64,000 nucleotides of DNA from Thiobacillus sp. UBA6205. Lineage in GTDB: Bacteria; Pseudomonadota; Gammaproteobacteria; Burkholderiales; Thiobacillaceae. The translations under genes and the position numbers were made by a program. Numbering within the stretch: the first letter of the stretch is position 1; the number at the start of each line of letters is the position of its first letter. The stretch lies in NCBI GenBank assembly GCA_002421825.1, contig DISR01000041.1, forward strand, positions 1-64,000, written 5' to 3'. Shown in pieces: positions 15,284 to 23,186 of this stretch. A model generated the notes under the pieces. It ran no database searches. It saw only the letters and a list, made by a program, of their open reading frames with translations, and was not told the origin of the DNA.

Positions 15284-15360
15284 ATTTGGTCGTCAGTTGT
15301 CAGTTTCCAGTATTACCGGAACTGTCTGGGGGTGAGATGCGGCTTTTGGCATAATGCCGC

Positions 15361-17142
15361 ATGCGCGCGATTCAAGTCCTTCCAGACATTCTCATTTCCC
15401 AAATTGCCGCCGGCGAGGTTGTCGAACGGCCCGCCTCGGCGCTCAAGGAGCTCATGGAAAACAGCCTCGACGCGGGCGCCACCAGAATCGATGTCAAGCT
15501 GGAGCAGGGCGGCGCCAGGCTGCTTTCCGTGCAGGACGACGGCGCCGGCATCTCGGCCGACGAATTGCCGCTGGCGCTGGCGCGCCACGCCACCAGCAAG
15601 ATCGGCGCACTGGAAGACCTCGAGCGTGTCGCCAGCCTGGGTTTTCGCGGCGAGGCGCTCGCCAGCATGGCCTCGGTCGCGCGCGTTTCCCTCGCCAGTC
15701 GCAGCCGCGAAGCCGCACACGCCAGTCAGATCGAGGCCGAGGGTGCGGCGCCCGGTGCGGTGAAACCGGCGGCGCTGGCTTCCGGCACCACGGTGACCGT
15801 GGCCGACCTGTTCTTCAATACCCCGGCGCGGCGCAAATTCCTCAAGTCCGAGGCCACGGAATATGCCCACTGCGCCGAAGTCGTGCGGCGCATGGCGCTG
15901 TCGCGCCCCGACGTGGCGTTTACGCTCACGCACAATAGTCGAATCCAGCTGCGCTTTCCGGCGCAGACGCTGGATGAGCGCATCGGCGCGGTGCTGGGCG
16001 AGGATTTCGTGGCGGCGGCCGTGGCGGTCGACGAGCAGGCCGGGCCGCTGGGTTTGCAGGGCATGGCCGCGCTGCCGGCCTATTCCAAAAGCGGGCGCGA
16101 TGCGCAATACGTCTTCGTCAACGGCCGCTTCGTGCGCGACAAGGTGGTGGCGCATGCGCTGCGCGAAGCCTATCGCGACATCCTGCACCACGACCGCCAC
16201 CCGGCCTATGCGCTGTTCTTCACCCTGCCGCCCGAGGGCGTGGATGTGAACGTGCACCCGGCCAAGACCGAGGTGCGTTTTCGCGACTCGCGCGGCGTGC
16301 ACCAGTTCCTGTTCCATGCCGTCCAGCGCGCGCTGTCTGGCAGCGCGGCGGAAAGCCGCGAGGCCGTGCACCAGATGTCGGTGCAGCCGCATGACAACGT
16401 GGTTTCCCTGCCGCGCGCCGCGCCATCGACACCGGCGCAGGCCTGGCGCGGCAGCGGCAGCCAGGCCAGCATGCAGATCGGCGTGCGCGAAGCGCTGGCA
16501 TTTTACGAGACCCTGTCGCGCGAACCCGGGATCGCGGCGGCAGACGAAGCCATGCCCGACTATCCCCTCGGCTTTGCGCTCGGCCAGCTGCACGGCATTT
16601 ACGTGCTGGCGCAGAACGCCAGGGGCCTGGTGCTGGTCGACATGCACGCCGCGCACGAGCGTGTGGTGTACGAAAAACTCAAGCGCGCGCTCGACGCCAG
16701 GAGCGTGCCGACCCAGAGCTTGCTGATTCCGGTCACGGTGACGGCGGACGAGCGCGACGTCGCCGCCATCGGCGATCATGCCGAGGCGCTCGCCGGCATC
16801 GGTTTCGACATCCATCCCATCGCTGCCAATGCCGTCGCCGTGCGCGCGGTGCCGGCACTCCTGAAGGAGGCCGACCCGCTGGCGCTGACGCGCGACCTGT
16901 TGCGCGAAATCCGGGAGTACGGTGTCAGCCGGCTCATCACCGAGCGCCGCAACGAACTTCTGGGCACGTTGGCCTGCCACGGCGCGGTGCGAGCCAATCG
17001 CAAGCTCGGCATTCCGGAAATGAATGCGCTATTAAGGGAAATGGAGGCAACCGAGCGTGCCGGGCAGTGCAACCACGGCCGCCCCACCTGGTTCCAGGTG
17101 AGCCTCGCCGATCTCGACAAATGGTTTCGGCGCGGCGAGTAG
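15361..17142 (+). CDS. mutL: DNA mismatch repair protein MutL
   Basis: This 593-residue protein couples mismatch recognition by MutS to downstream nicking and excision. The N-terminal GHKL ATPase has ENSLDAGA, DDGAGI and GFRGEAL. The C-terminal dimerisation domain has LGQLHGIYVLAQN and DMHAAHERVVYEKL. A CHGAVRANRKL segment lies near the end, while the metal-binding motif DQHAxxER of endonuclease-type MutL reads DMHAAHER here, so nicking activity is possible but not certain. Its usual neighbour miaA is not adjacent; it lies 24 kb away at 41614. Confidence 0.95.
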   Translation: MRAIQVLPDILISQIAAGEVVERPASALKELMENSLDAGATRIDVKLEQGGARLLSVQDDGAGISADELPLALARHATSKIGALEDLERVASLGFRGEALASMASVARVSLASRSREAAHASQIEAEGAAPGAVKPAALASGTTVTVADLFFNTPARRKFLKSEATEYAHCAEVVRRMALSRPDVAFTLTHNSRIQLRFPAQTLDERIGAVLGEDFVAAAVAVDEQAGPLGLQGMAALPAYSKSGRDAQYVFVNGRFVRDKVVAHALREAYRDILHHDRHPAYALFFTLPPEGVDVNVHPAKTEVRFRDSRGVHQFLFHAVQRALSGSAAESREAVHQMSVQPHDNVVSLPRAAPSTPAQAWRGSGSQASMQIGVREALAFYETLSREPGIAAADEAMPDYPLGFALGQLHGIYVLAQNARGLVLVDMHAAHERVVYEKLKRALDARSVPTQSLLIPVTVTADERDVAAIGDHAEALAGIGFDIHPIAANAVAVRAVPALLKEADPLALTRDLLREIREYGVSRLITERRNELLGTLACHGAVRANRKLGIPEMNALLREMEATERAGQCNHGRPTWFQVSLADLDKWFRRGE

Positions 17143-17203
17143 TCTATTTGCCTTGCCGTATATTCACCGCGGTTCGCGGTGGGCTCAGAGAAAAACACCT
17201 TTA

Positions 17204-17275
17204 AACAAAGAGGACAGGAGGACAAGAGGGCAGTCAAGGGCAGAGAGCTTGCTCATGTCCCCTTGTCCTCTTTGT
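17204..17275. repeat. GAGGACA hyphenated palindrome, copy 3
   Basis: The left arm starts AACAAAGAGGACAGGAGGAC at 17204. The right arm GTCCCCTTGTCCTCTTTGT is at 17257-17275. A separate small palindrome, CACCGCGGTTCGCGGTG, lies just before it at 17165-17181. It is upstream of gcvR and pairs with copy 4 downstream of that gene. Confidence 0.88.
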
Positions 17276-17395
17276 CCATGTCCGGGTTTTCCTTGACTGC
17301 TCCGAGACAGCTGCGAATTCCACGAATGCTCCGGTTATCGGCTTTCTTCGCGGAATCGTATAATTGATCACAAATCTTGTGTCTAAACTCTAAAA

Positions 17396-17941
17396 ATGAA
17401 CACCTCAACGAATTCCGAATACCTCGTCATCACCGCCAACGGCGAAGACCGCGTTGGCCTGGTCGAGCGTTTCACCAACCGCATCCTCGATGCCGGCGCC
17501 AACATCGAGGCCAGCCGCATGGCCGTGCTGGGCGGGCAGTTCGCCATCCTCATGCTGGTGTCGGGGCCGTGGAACGCGCTGTCCAAGCTGGAAGACCTGA
17601 TGCCATCGATCGGCGAGCACCTGAATCTCGCCATCGTCTGCAAGCGCACGCGCGAGCGTTCGCTGGCGAAGCCGATGGTGCCCTACCACGTCGAGGTCGT
17701 GTCCATGGATCACCCCGGCATCGTCAACAAGCTGTCGAGTTTCTTCGCCCGCCGCGGCATCAACATCGAGGAACTCAACACCAGCACCTATCCGGCCGCG
17801 CATACCGGCACGACGATGTTCTCGGTGCAGATGACCGTCGGCATTCCCGCCGGCACGCATTTCTCCACGCTGCGCGGCGATTTTCTCGACTACTGCGACG
17901 ACCTCAACCTCGACGGCACCCTGGAGCCGTCGCGGATTTGA
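17396..17941 (+). CDS. gcvR: ACT-domain regulator, GcvR family
   Basis: This 181-residue protein has two ACT domains (about residues 8-80 and 92-170), each starting with a ligand-binding turn (NGEDRVGLVERFTNRI, then MDHPGIVNKLSSFF). It matches the GcvR family, which in E. coli binds GcvA and represses the glycine cleavage genes when glycine is low. No DNA-binding domain is present. The gene stands alone, bracketed by two GAGGACA palindromes. The ATG at 17396 is the natural start. The regulatory partner cannot be named from this window. Confidence 0.85.
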   Translation: MNTSTNSEYLVITANGEDRVGLVERFTNRILDAGANIEASRMAVLGGQFAILMLVSGPWNALSKLEDLMPSIGEHLNLAIVCKRTRERSLAKPMVPYHVEVVSMDHPGIVNKLSSFFARRGINIEELNTSTYPAAHTGTTMFSVQMTVGIPAGTHFSTLRGDFLDYCDDLNLDGTLEPSRI

Positions 17942-17949
17942 CAGCGATG

Positions 17950-18112
17950 AACGCAGAGGCGCAGAGAAAACCGAAAAGCAAAGTCTTTTTTTACAAGGAG
18001 GACATGAGGACAAGAGGAAATTCCGGTCCTGCGTGAATCGGCATCACCTTGCCTTACTCCTGTCCTCTTTGTTCAAAATTCTCTGCGTCTCTGATCCGCT
18101 GCGCCTCTTTGT
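17950..18112. repeat. GCAGAG outer palindrome nested around GAGGACA copy 4
   Basis: Outer arms with GCAGAGGCGCAGAGAAAA (17953-17970) and TCTCTGCGTCTCTG followed by CTGCGCCTCTTTG (18080-18111) are degenerate inverted repeats of each other. They enclose GAGGACA copy 4, so two palindrome families are nested in the gap between gcvR and fbpC. Confidence 0.65.
17993..18073. repeat. GAGGACA hyphenated palindrome, copy 4
   Basis: The left arm (17993-18017) begins ACAAGGAGGACATGAGGACA. The right arm CTCCTGTCCTCTTTGTT ends near 18073. The spacer, about 40 bp, is the longest of the six copies. It is between convergent gcvR and fbpC. Confidence 0.85.
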
Positions 18113-18127
18113 CAGATTTGTCCTGAA

Positions 18128-19186
18128 CTAGCGGCGGTAGGCCACGACGTGGTCGACCGCCAGCTTGATGCCGATGCGTTCGCCGATGGCATGGTCGTGG
18201 TGCGAGGGCACCAGCGACAAGGCCCGCGCGCCGCTGGGCAGCTTGAGGGTGTAGAGGAACTCGGCGCCGCGGAAGGCCTTGTTTTCGACTTCCGCCATCA
18301 TCAGGCTCTCGTCGTCGTGCACGATATCGTCGGGCCTGAGCAGCACGTCGACGTAACAGTCATGCTCGCAATGTTCGCATTCGGTGGCGTTGCAATCGGT
18401 GGGAATCATGCCGTGCAGCACGCCCAGTTCGATTTCGACCATTTTGTTGTTGAGGGCCATGCCCGGCAGGAACACGCCCTGGCCGACGAAATCGGCGACG
18501 AAGCGGTTGGCCGGCTGGTGATACAGGTTGTAGGGCGTATCCCATTGCTGGATGGTGCCTTCGTGCATCACGCCGACCACGTCGGCCAGGGCGAATGCCT
18601 CGTTCTGGTCGTGGGTCACGATCAGCGCGGTCATGCCTTCGCGCCTCAGAATGTCGCGTACTTCCAGCGACAGCCGCTCGCGCAGTTCCACGTCCAGGTT
18701 GGAAAACGGTTCGTCCATCAGCAGCAGCCTGGGCTTCGGCGCCAGCGCCCGCGCCAGCGCCACGCGCTGCTGCTGGCCGCCGGACAGCTGATGCGGATAC
18801 TTGTTCGCGGTTTCCAGCAGGCCGGTCAGCGCCAGCAGTTCGTCGACGCGGCGCTGCCTGCTGTCCTTGCCGAGCGCGCCCAGGCCGAAGGCGATGTTGT
18901 CCGCCACGGTGAGGTGCGGAAACAAGGCGTAGTCCTGGAACACCATGCCGATCTGGCGTTTCTCCGGCGGCGTCAAGCGGGCCGGGCTGCTCACGGTTTC
19001 GCCGCCGATTTCGATATGGCCGGCCGCAACCGGCTCGAAGCCGGCGATGCAGCGCAGCACCGTGGTCTTGCCGCAGCCGGAGGGGCCGAGCAGGCAGCCG
19101 ATCTGCCCCGGCAGCAGGTCGAAGGACAGGTCCTTCACCACTTCGCGCGCACCGTAGGCCTGCGAAACCTGGACGAGTTTAAGCAT
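18128..19186 (-). CDS. fbpC: Fe(3+) ABC transporter ATP-binding protein
   Basis: This 352-residue ATPase powers ferric iron import with FbpA and FbpB. It has Walker A GPSGCGKTT near residue 34, the signature LSGGQQQRVALARAL, Walker B LLLMDEPFSNLD and the switch histidine in VTHDQNEAF. The C-terminal regulatory domain contains an unusual cluster, Cys265, Cys270, Cys273 and Cys277, with two histidines between them (CNATECEHCEHDC). That could bind a metal or Fe-S cluster, which would be notable in an iron importer; this is inference. It overlaps fbpB by 8 bp. Confidence 0.92.
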   Translation of the reverse strand: MLKLVQVSQAYGAREVVKDLSFDLLPGQIGCLLGPSGCGKTTVLRCIAGFEPVAAGHIEIGGETVSSPARLTPPEKRQIGMVFQDYALFPHLTVADNIAFGLGALGKDSRQRRVDELLALTGLLETANKYPHQLSGGQQQRVALARALAPKPRLLLMDEPFSNLDVELRERLSLEVRDILRREGMTALIVTHDQNEAFALADVVGVMHEGTIQQWDTPYNLYHQPANRFVADFVGQGVFLPGMALNNKMVEIELGVLHGMIPTDCNATECEHCEHDCYVDVLLRPDDIVHDDESLMMAEVENKAFRGAEFLYTLKLPSGARALSLVPSHHDHAIGERIGIKLAVDHVVAYRR

Positions 19187-20855
19187 GTGTGTTCTCTCCG
19201 CGGCCGGCGAGGAAAATGATCGGAACGAGGCCGGCCAGTATGATGGCGACCGAAGGCAGGGCGGCGCGTTCCCACTCGCCTTCGGCGGTCATTTCAAACA
19301 CCCGCACCGCCAGCGTGTCCCAGCCGAAAGGCCGGGTCATCAGGGTGATGGGCATTTCCTTCATGATGTCGACGAAGGCCAGCGCCGCGGCGGTGAACAG
19401 GCTGGCCCTGAGCATGGGCAGGTGTACGCGCGACAGCAGCGACAGCGTGCTCGTGCCCATCACGCGCGCGGCTTCGTCGATGTTGCGGGTGACGCGCTGC
19501 AGCCCGGAATCCACCGGCCCGGAGCCGACCGCAAGAAAGCGCACGGCATAGGCGAGCAGCATCACCAGCAGGGTGCCTTTCAACACCTCGGTACCGTGCC
19601 AGCCCTGGGCCTTGAGCAGGTCGATGACCACGTTGTCGAGCCAGGCCACGGGGATGAAAACGCCCACCGCCAGCACCGTGCCGGGAAACGCGTAGCCGAT
19701 GGTTGCGACCCTTTGCGTGAGCTGCATGAGCTGGCCGGGCTTCTGCCGCCCGGCATAGCCCAGGAGCAGGGCGAGCGCGCAGACGATGGCGGCGCCCAGG
19801 CCGGACAGCATGAGCGAATTGCGCACGAATTCCCAGTAGCGGCTGTCGAGATCGGTGGCGGCGACGTCCTTGGTCCACAGCAGCAACTGGATCAGCGGGA
19901 TCAGAAACGCGATGCCGAACACCAGGCTCGCATAGGCCGTGGCCAGCAGCGCCTGCCTGCGGCTGAGGCGGATGCGGTTGTGGCTGGCGGCGCGTCCGAC
20001 GCCGCCGTATTTCATGTGGCTGCGCGTGCGCTGCTCGGCGAGCGCCAGGATCAGCACGAACAGGATGAGGATGGAGGAAAGCTGCGAGGCGGCCGACAGC
20101 GAGAACAGCGAGAACCAGGCCTTGTAGATGGCAGTGGTGAAAGTGTCGTAGTTGAAGATGGCGACGGTGCCGAAATCGGCCAGCGTCTCCATCAGCGCCA
20201 GCGCGAGGCCGGCGGCGATCCACGGCCGCGCCATCGGCAGCGCTACGCGGCGAAAGCCCTGCCAGCGGTTGAGCCCCAGCGACTGCGCGGCTTCCAGCGC
20301 GGCACGCCCCTGGGTGAGGAAGGCGTTGCGCGCGATGAGGTAGACGTAGGGGTAGAGCGCGAGCGACATGACGAAAATGACGCCGCCGCGCGAGCGGATC
20401 TGCGGCAACTGCATGGGGCCGAAGGCGTCGCGCAGCCAGGTCTGCAGCGGGCCGGTGTAGTCGAGCAGGCCGATCATGACGAAGGCCAGCACATAGGCCG
20501 GCACGGCTAATGGAAGGAGCAGCGCCCAGGAGAAGAACCTACGGCCAGGGAATTCGCACATGGCGGTGAGCCAGGCCAGCGACACGCCCAGCACCGTGAC
20601 GCCGATGCCGACGCCCAGCAGCAGCCAGAAGGTGTTGGCCAGCAGTTCCGGCAGCACGAACTCGGTCAAGTGGCCGAGGATGTCGGCCTCGGGCTTCGTC
20701 CAGGCGGAGAAGATCACCGCCACCGGGATGACTGTCAAAAGCGCGATGACGAGCGCCACCGCGCCCCAGCCGCCGATGCGCGAAAAAGCAAAAACGCCCG
20801 CTGGGTTGAATTCGGCGGGCGTCTTCGCGGACAAGACGGAAGTATCGGCAGGCAT
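19179..20855 (-). CDS. fbpB: Fe(3+) ABC transporter permease
   Basis: This 558-residue inner-membrane protein has about twelve helices. It is the fused two-domain permease typical of FbpB/SfuB, with an EAA-type loop for the ATPase in each half (AALEAAQSLGLNRWQGFRRV and IDEAARVMGTSTLSLLSRV). I start at the ATG at 20855; the frame continues upstream but there overlaps fbpA in another frame and is not real. It lies 47 bp after fbpA and 8 bp over fbpC, so the three genes form one operon under the Fur box at 21982. Confidence 0.92.
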   Translation of the reverse strand: MPADTSVLSAKTPAEFNPAGVFAFSRIGGWGAVALVIALLTVIPVAVIFSAWTKPEADILGHLTEFVLPELLANTFWLLLGVGIGVTVLGVSLAWLTAMCEFPGRRFFSWALLLPLAVPAYVLAFVMIGLLDYTGPLQTWLRDAFGPMQLPQIRSRGGVIFVMSLALYPYVYLIARNAFLTQGRAALEAAQSLGLNRWQGFRRVALPMARPWIAAGLALALMETLADFGTVAIFNYDTFTTAIYKAWFSLFSLSAASQLSSILILFVLILALAEQRTRSHMKYGGVGRAASHNRIRLSRRQALLATAYASLVFGIAFLIPLIQLLLWTKDVAATDLDSRYWEFVRNSLMLSGLGAAIVCALALLLGYAGRQKPGQLMQLTQRVATIGYAFPGTVLAVGVFIPVAWLDNVVIDLLKAQGWHGTEVLKGTLLVMLLAYAVRFLAVGSGPVDSGLQRVTRNIDEAARVMGTSTLSLLSRVHLPMLRASLFTAAALAFVDIMKEMPITLMTRPFGWDTLAVRVFEMTAEGEWERAALPSVAIILAGLVPIIFLAGRGENTHA

Positions 20856-20902
20856 GGCCCGGATTATATCTTCCCGGTCTGCAGGGTTTATCGGGTTGCG
20901 GC

Positions 20903-21916
20903 CTACTTGTAGCCCACGCGGTCCATCAGCTTCACGGCCTTGGTCTGCAGCGTGCCGGCCTGCTTCACGTTGATCAGGTTCTGCTTGAAGCTGCCCCAGG
21001 CGGCCACCGCGGCATCCGGTTTGACTTTCGTGTTCACCGGGTATTCCAGGTTGCCGTCGGCGTAGAGGTTCTGCGCCTTTTCCGAGGACAGCCATTCCAG
21101 CAGCTTGATGGCGCCGGCCGGGTTCTTGGCGTGCCGGGTGATGCCCGCGCCGGAGATGTTCACGTGCACGCCGGCGTTCTTGGACTTGAGGTTCTGGTTG
21201 GGCCAGAAGATGCCCAGCGGAAGATTGGGTTTTTTCTCCATCAGGCGGCCGTAGTAATAGGTATTGACCAGGGTCGCGTCGCACTGGCCCGCGGCCACGG
21301 CTTCCATCGCCTTGGTGTCGTCGGGGAAGGGCGGGGCGGCGAGGTTGTCGACCCAGCCCTGCACGATGGCCTCGGTTTTGCCTTCGCCATGTTCGGAAAT
21401 CATCATGGCCACCAGCGACTGGTTGTAGACCTTCTTCGACGTGCGCAGGCACAGGCGGCCTTTCCATTTCGGGTTGGCGAGGTCTTCGTAGCTGGACAGG
21501 TCGGCGGGCTTGACCTTGTCCTTATTGTAGACGAGGGTGCGGGCGCGGATCGACAGGCCGAACCATTCGTTGTCGGGATCGCGCAGGTGGGCCGGCACGT
21601 TCGCGGTCAGGGTGTTCGACTTCACCGCGCGCAGCAGGCCTTCCTCGGATGCCTGCCACAGGTTGCCGGCGTCCACCGTCATCAGCATGTCGGCCGGGGT
21701 GTTGGCGCCTTCGGCTTTCAGGCGCGCGAGCAGGGGGCCTTCCTTGTCGGTGACGAATTTAACCGTCACGCCGGTTTCTTTGGCGTAGGCATCGAACAGC
21801 GGCTTGATCAACTGCTCGTTGCGGGCGGAATAGACCACGACTTCTTCGGCCGATACCGCAGTCAGGGCCAGTACGGCGATCAGGCCGCCGGCCAGTTTGG
21901 TCATCATGTTGCGCAT
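20903..21916 (-). CDS. fbpA: Fe(3+) ABC transporter substrate-binding protein
   Basis: This 337-residue periplasmic protein has a signal peptide ending near AVSAEE. The mature part opens with the FbpA hallmark VVVYSARNEQL. Iron-ligating tyrosines are expected in the NTYYYGRL segment, where two adjacent tyrosines are visible near residue 225. It binds ferric iron and delivers it to FbpB. It is the first gene of fbpABC. The start ATG at 21916 follows a GGAGCC ribosome site and a promoter with a Fur box. Confidence 0.93.
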   Translation of the reverse strand: MRNMMTKLAGGLIAVLALTAVSAEEVVVYSARNEQLIKPLFDAYAKETGVTVKFVTDKEGPLLARLKAEGANTPADMLMTVDAGNLWQASEEGLLRAVKSNTLTANVPAHLRDPDNEWFGLSIRARTLVYNKDKVKPADLSSYEDLANPKWKGRLCLRTSKKVYNQSLVAMMISEHGEGKTEAIVQGWVDNLAAPPFPDDTKAMEAVAAGQCDATLVNTYYYGRLMEKKPNLPLGIFWPNQNLKSKNAGVHVNISGAGITRHAKNPAGAIKLLEWLSSEKAQNLYADGNLEYPVNTKVKPDAAVAAWGSFKQNLINVKQAGTLQTKAVKLMDRVGYK

Positions 21917-21970
21917 GTTTGGCTCCTTGAGAACGGGTTGCGGCCTGGGGTCGGCCGATCACTGGAAGCT

Positions 21971-22001
21971 ATTCTATACGCAAATGAGAACAATTATCAA
22001 T
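21971..22001 (-). promoter_or_regulatory. fbpABC promoter with Fur box
   Basis: Read on the minus strand, -35 TTGATA (22000-21995) and -10 TAGAAT (21976-21971) are 18 bp apart. The sequence ATTGATAATTGTTCTCATTT (22001-21982) between and over them is a close match to a Fur-binding site. Fur bound there would block RNA polymerase. The start codon is about 50 bp downstream. This fits iron repression of the operon. Confidence 0.8.
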
Positions 22002-22008
22002 AGTTTTT

Positions 22009-22084
22009 ACAAAGAGGACAGGAGGACAAGAGGAAAACTCCGTTCTCTCAAATCTTTTCGCTCGACACCTCTTGTCCTCTTTGT
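22009..22084. repeat. GAGGACA hyphenated palindrome, copy 5
   Basis: The left arm (22009-22033) is ACAAAGAGGACAGGAGGACA plus AGAGG. The right arm (22068-22084) is its reverse complement over the outer 17 bases. It lies 8 bp beyond the Fur box and 16 bp past the nadC stop, so it separates fbpA and nadC. Confidence 0.9.
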
Positions 22085-22100
22085 TCGATTTCCCGGATAG

Positions 22101-22979
22101 CTAAAGAGTGGCAATCCGCATCGACAGGTCCACCGCCCGCACGTGCTTGGTCAGGCTGCCGATGGAAATGCGCGCAACCCCGGTTTCGGCCACGGCGCGG
22201 ATGTTTTCCAGGGTGATGTTGCCTGAGGCCTCCAACACGGCGCGGCCTTGGGTGAGGGCGACGGCTTCGCGCATCTGCCCGATGCTGAAATTGTCGAGCA
22301 GGATGAGCTTGGCACCGGCGGCCAGAGCCTGGTCCAGCTCGTCCAGGCTTTCCACCTCGATCTGGATGGACACGCCGGCATCGAGCGCGAACGCGGCCTG
22401 CATGACCTGGGCAACGCCCCCGGCGGCGGCGATATGGTTTTCCTTGATGAGGATGCCGTCGAAGAGGCCGACGCGCTGGTTGGCACCGCCGCCGGCGCGC
22501 ACCGCGTACTTCTGCGCCAGTCGCAATCCCGGCAAGGTCTTGCGCGTGTCCATGACCACCGCGCCGGTGCCCTTGATGGCATCGGCGTAGCGCCGGGTGG
22601 CGGTGGCGGTGCCGGACAGGGTCTGCAGGAAATTCAGCGCCGGGCGTTCGGCCGAAAGCAGGGCGCGGGCGTTGCCCGAGAGCTCGCACAAGATCTGGCC
22701 AGGCTGGATGGCTTCGCCTTCGTGCGCATGCCAGCGGATGCTGGCATTTGTGTCGAGCGCATGAAAACAGGCCTCGAACCAGGCCTTGCCGCACAGCACG
22801 GCGGCCTCGCGGTTGACGACGCGGGCATGTGCGGCGAGGTCGGCGGGCAAGAGGCTGGCGGTGAGGTCGCCGGAACCAATGTCTTCCTCCAGGGCAGCCG
22901 CCGTGTTCAGCAGCACGGCTTCCTGCAGCTTGCGGGTTTCTTCGGGGGACAGGCCGGAAATGAAAGGGTGCATGTTCAT
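22101..22979 (-). CDS. nadC: Nicotinate-nucleotide pyrophosphorylase (quinolinate phosphoribosyltransferase)
   Basis: This 292-residue cytoplasmic enzyme converts quinolinate and PRPP to nicotinate mononucleotide and PPi in NAD synthesis. Family motifs are EEDIGSGDLT, NFLQTLSGTAT, DTRKTLPGLR, KENHI and the late LLDNFS and EASGNI. I use the ATG at 22979 (MNMHPF); the second ATG at 22973 is possible. The longer upstream frame runs into the palindrome and is not coding. The gene is bracketed by GAGGACA copies 5 and 6 and has no operon partner. Confidence 0.94.
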   Translation of the reverse strand: MNMHPFISGLSPEETRKLQEAVLLNTAAALEEDIGSGDLTASLLPADLAAHARVVNREAAVLCGKAWFEACFHALDTNASIRWHAHEGEAIQPGQILCELSGNARALLSAERPALNFLQTLSGTATATRRYADAIKGTGAVVMDTRKTLPGLRLAQKYAVRAGGGANQRVGLFDGILIKENHIAAAGGVAQVMQAAFALDAGVSIQIEVESLDELDQALAAGAKLILLDNFSIGQMREAVALTQGRAVLEASGNITLENIRAVAETGVARISIGSLTKHVRAVDLSMRIATL

Positions 22980-23025
22980 GCCGCCATTATCCGGAAAATC
23001 AGGCCCCGAAAGGCACTGAAATCTT

Positions 23026-23110
23026 ACAAAGAGGACAGGAGGACAGGAGGAAAACCTCATTCCCCCGAATCGTTTTTTAGTCGTTCCTCTTGTCCTCCTG
23101 TCCTCTTTGT
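23026..23110. repeat. GAGGACA hyphenated palindrome, copy 6
   Basis: This is the best-preserved copy. The left arm (23026-23050) and right arm (23086-23110) are 25 bp each with one mismatch, both beginning or ending in ACAAAGAGGACAGGAGGACA or its complement. It lies between the divergent genes nadC and clpB, 12 bp from the clpB heat-shock promoter. Confidence 0.92.
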
Positions 23111-23121
23111 TCAACCTTTTG

Positions 23122-23149
23122 CTTGAAAATCCCGCCGACTTCCCCACAT
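23122..23149 (+). promoter_or_regulatory. Sigma-32 heat-shock promoter of clpB
   Basis: CTTGAAA (23122-23128), a 13-bp spacer, and CCCCACAT (23142-23149) match the sigma-32 consensus CTTGAAA-N13-15-CCCCATNT with one difference in the -10 part. It ends 37 bp before the clpB ATG, which fits a heat-shock chaperone. Confidence 0.85.
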
Positions 23150-23186
23150 TGCCAATAGTGCCAATTTAATTGAAGGCGGGACACTC

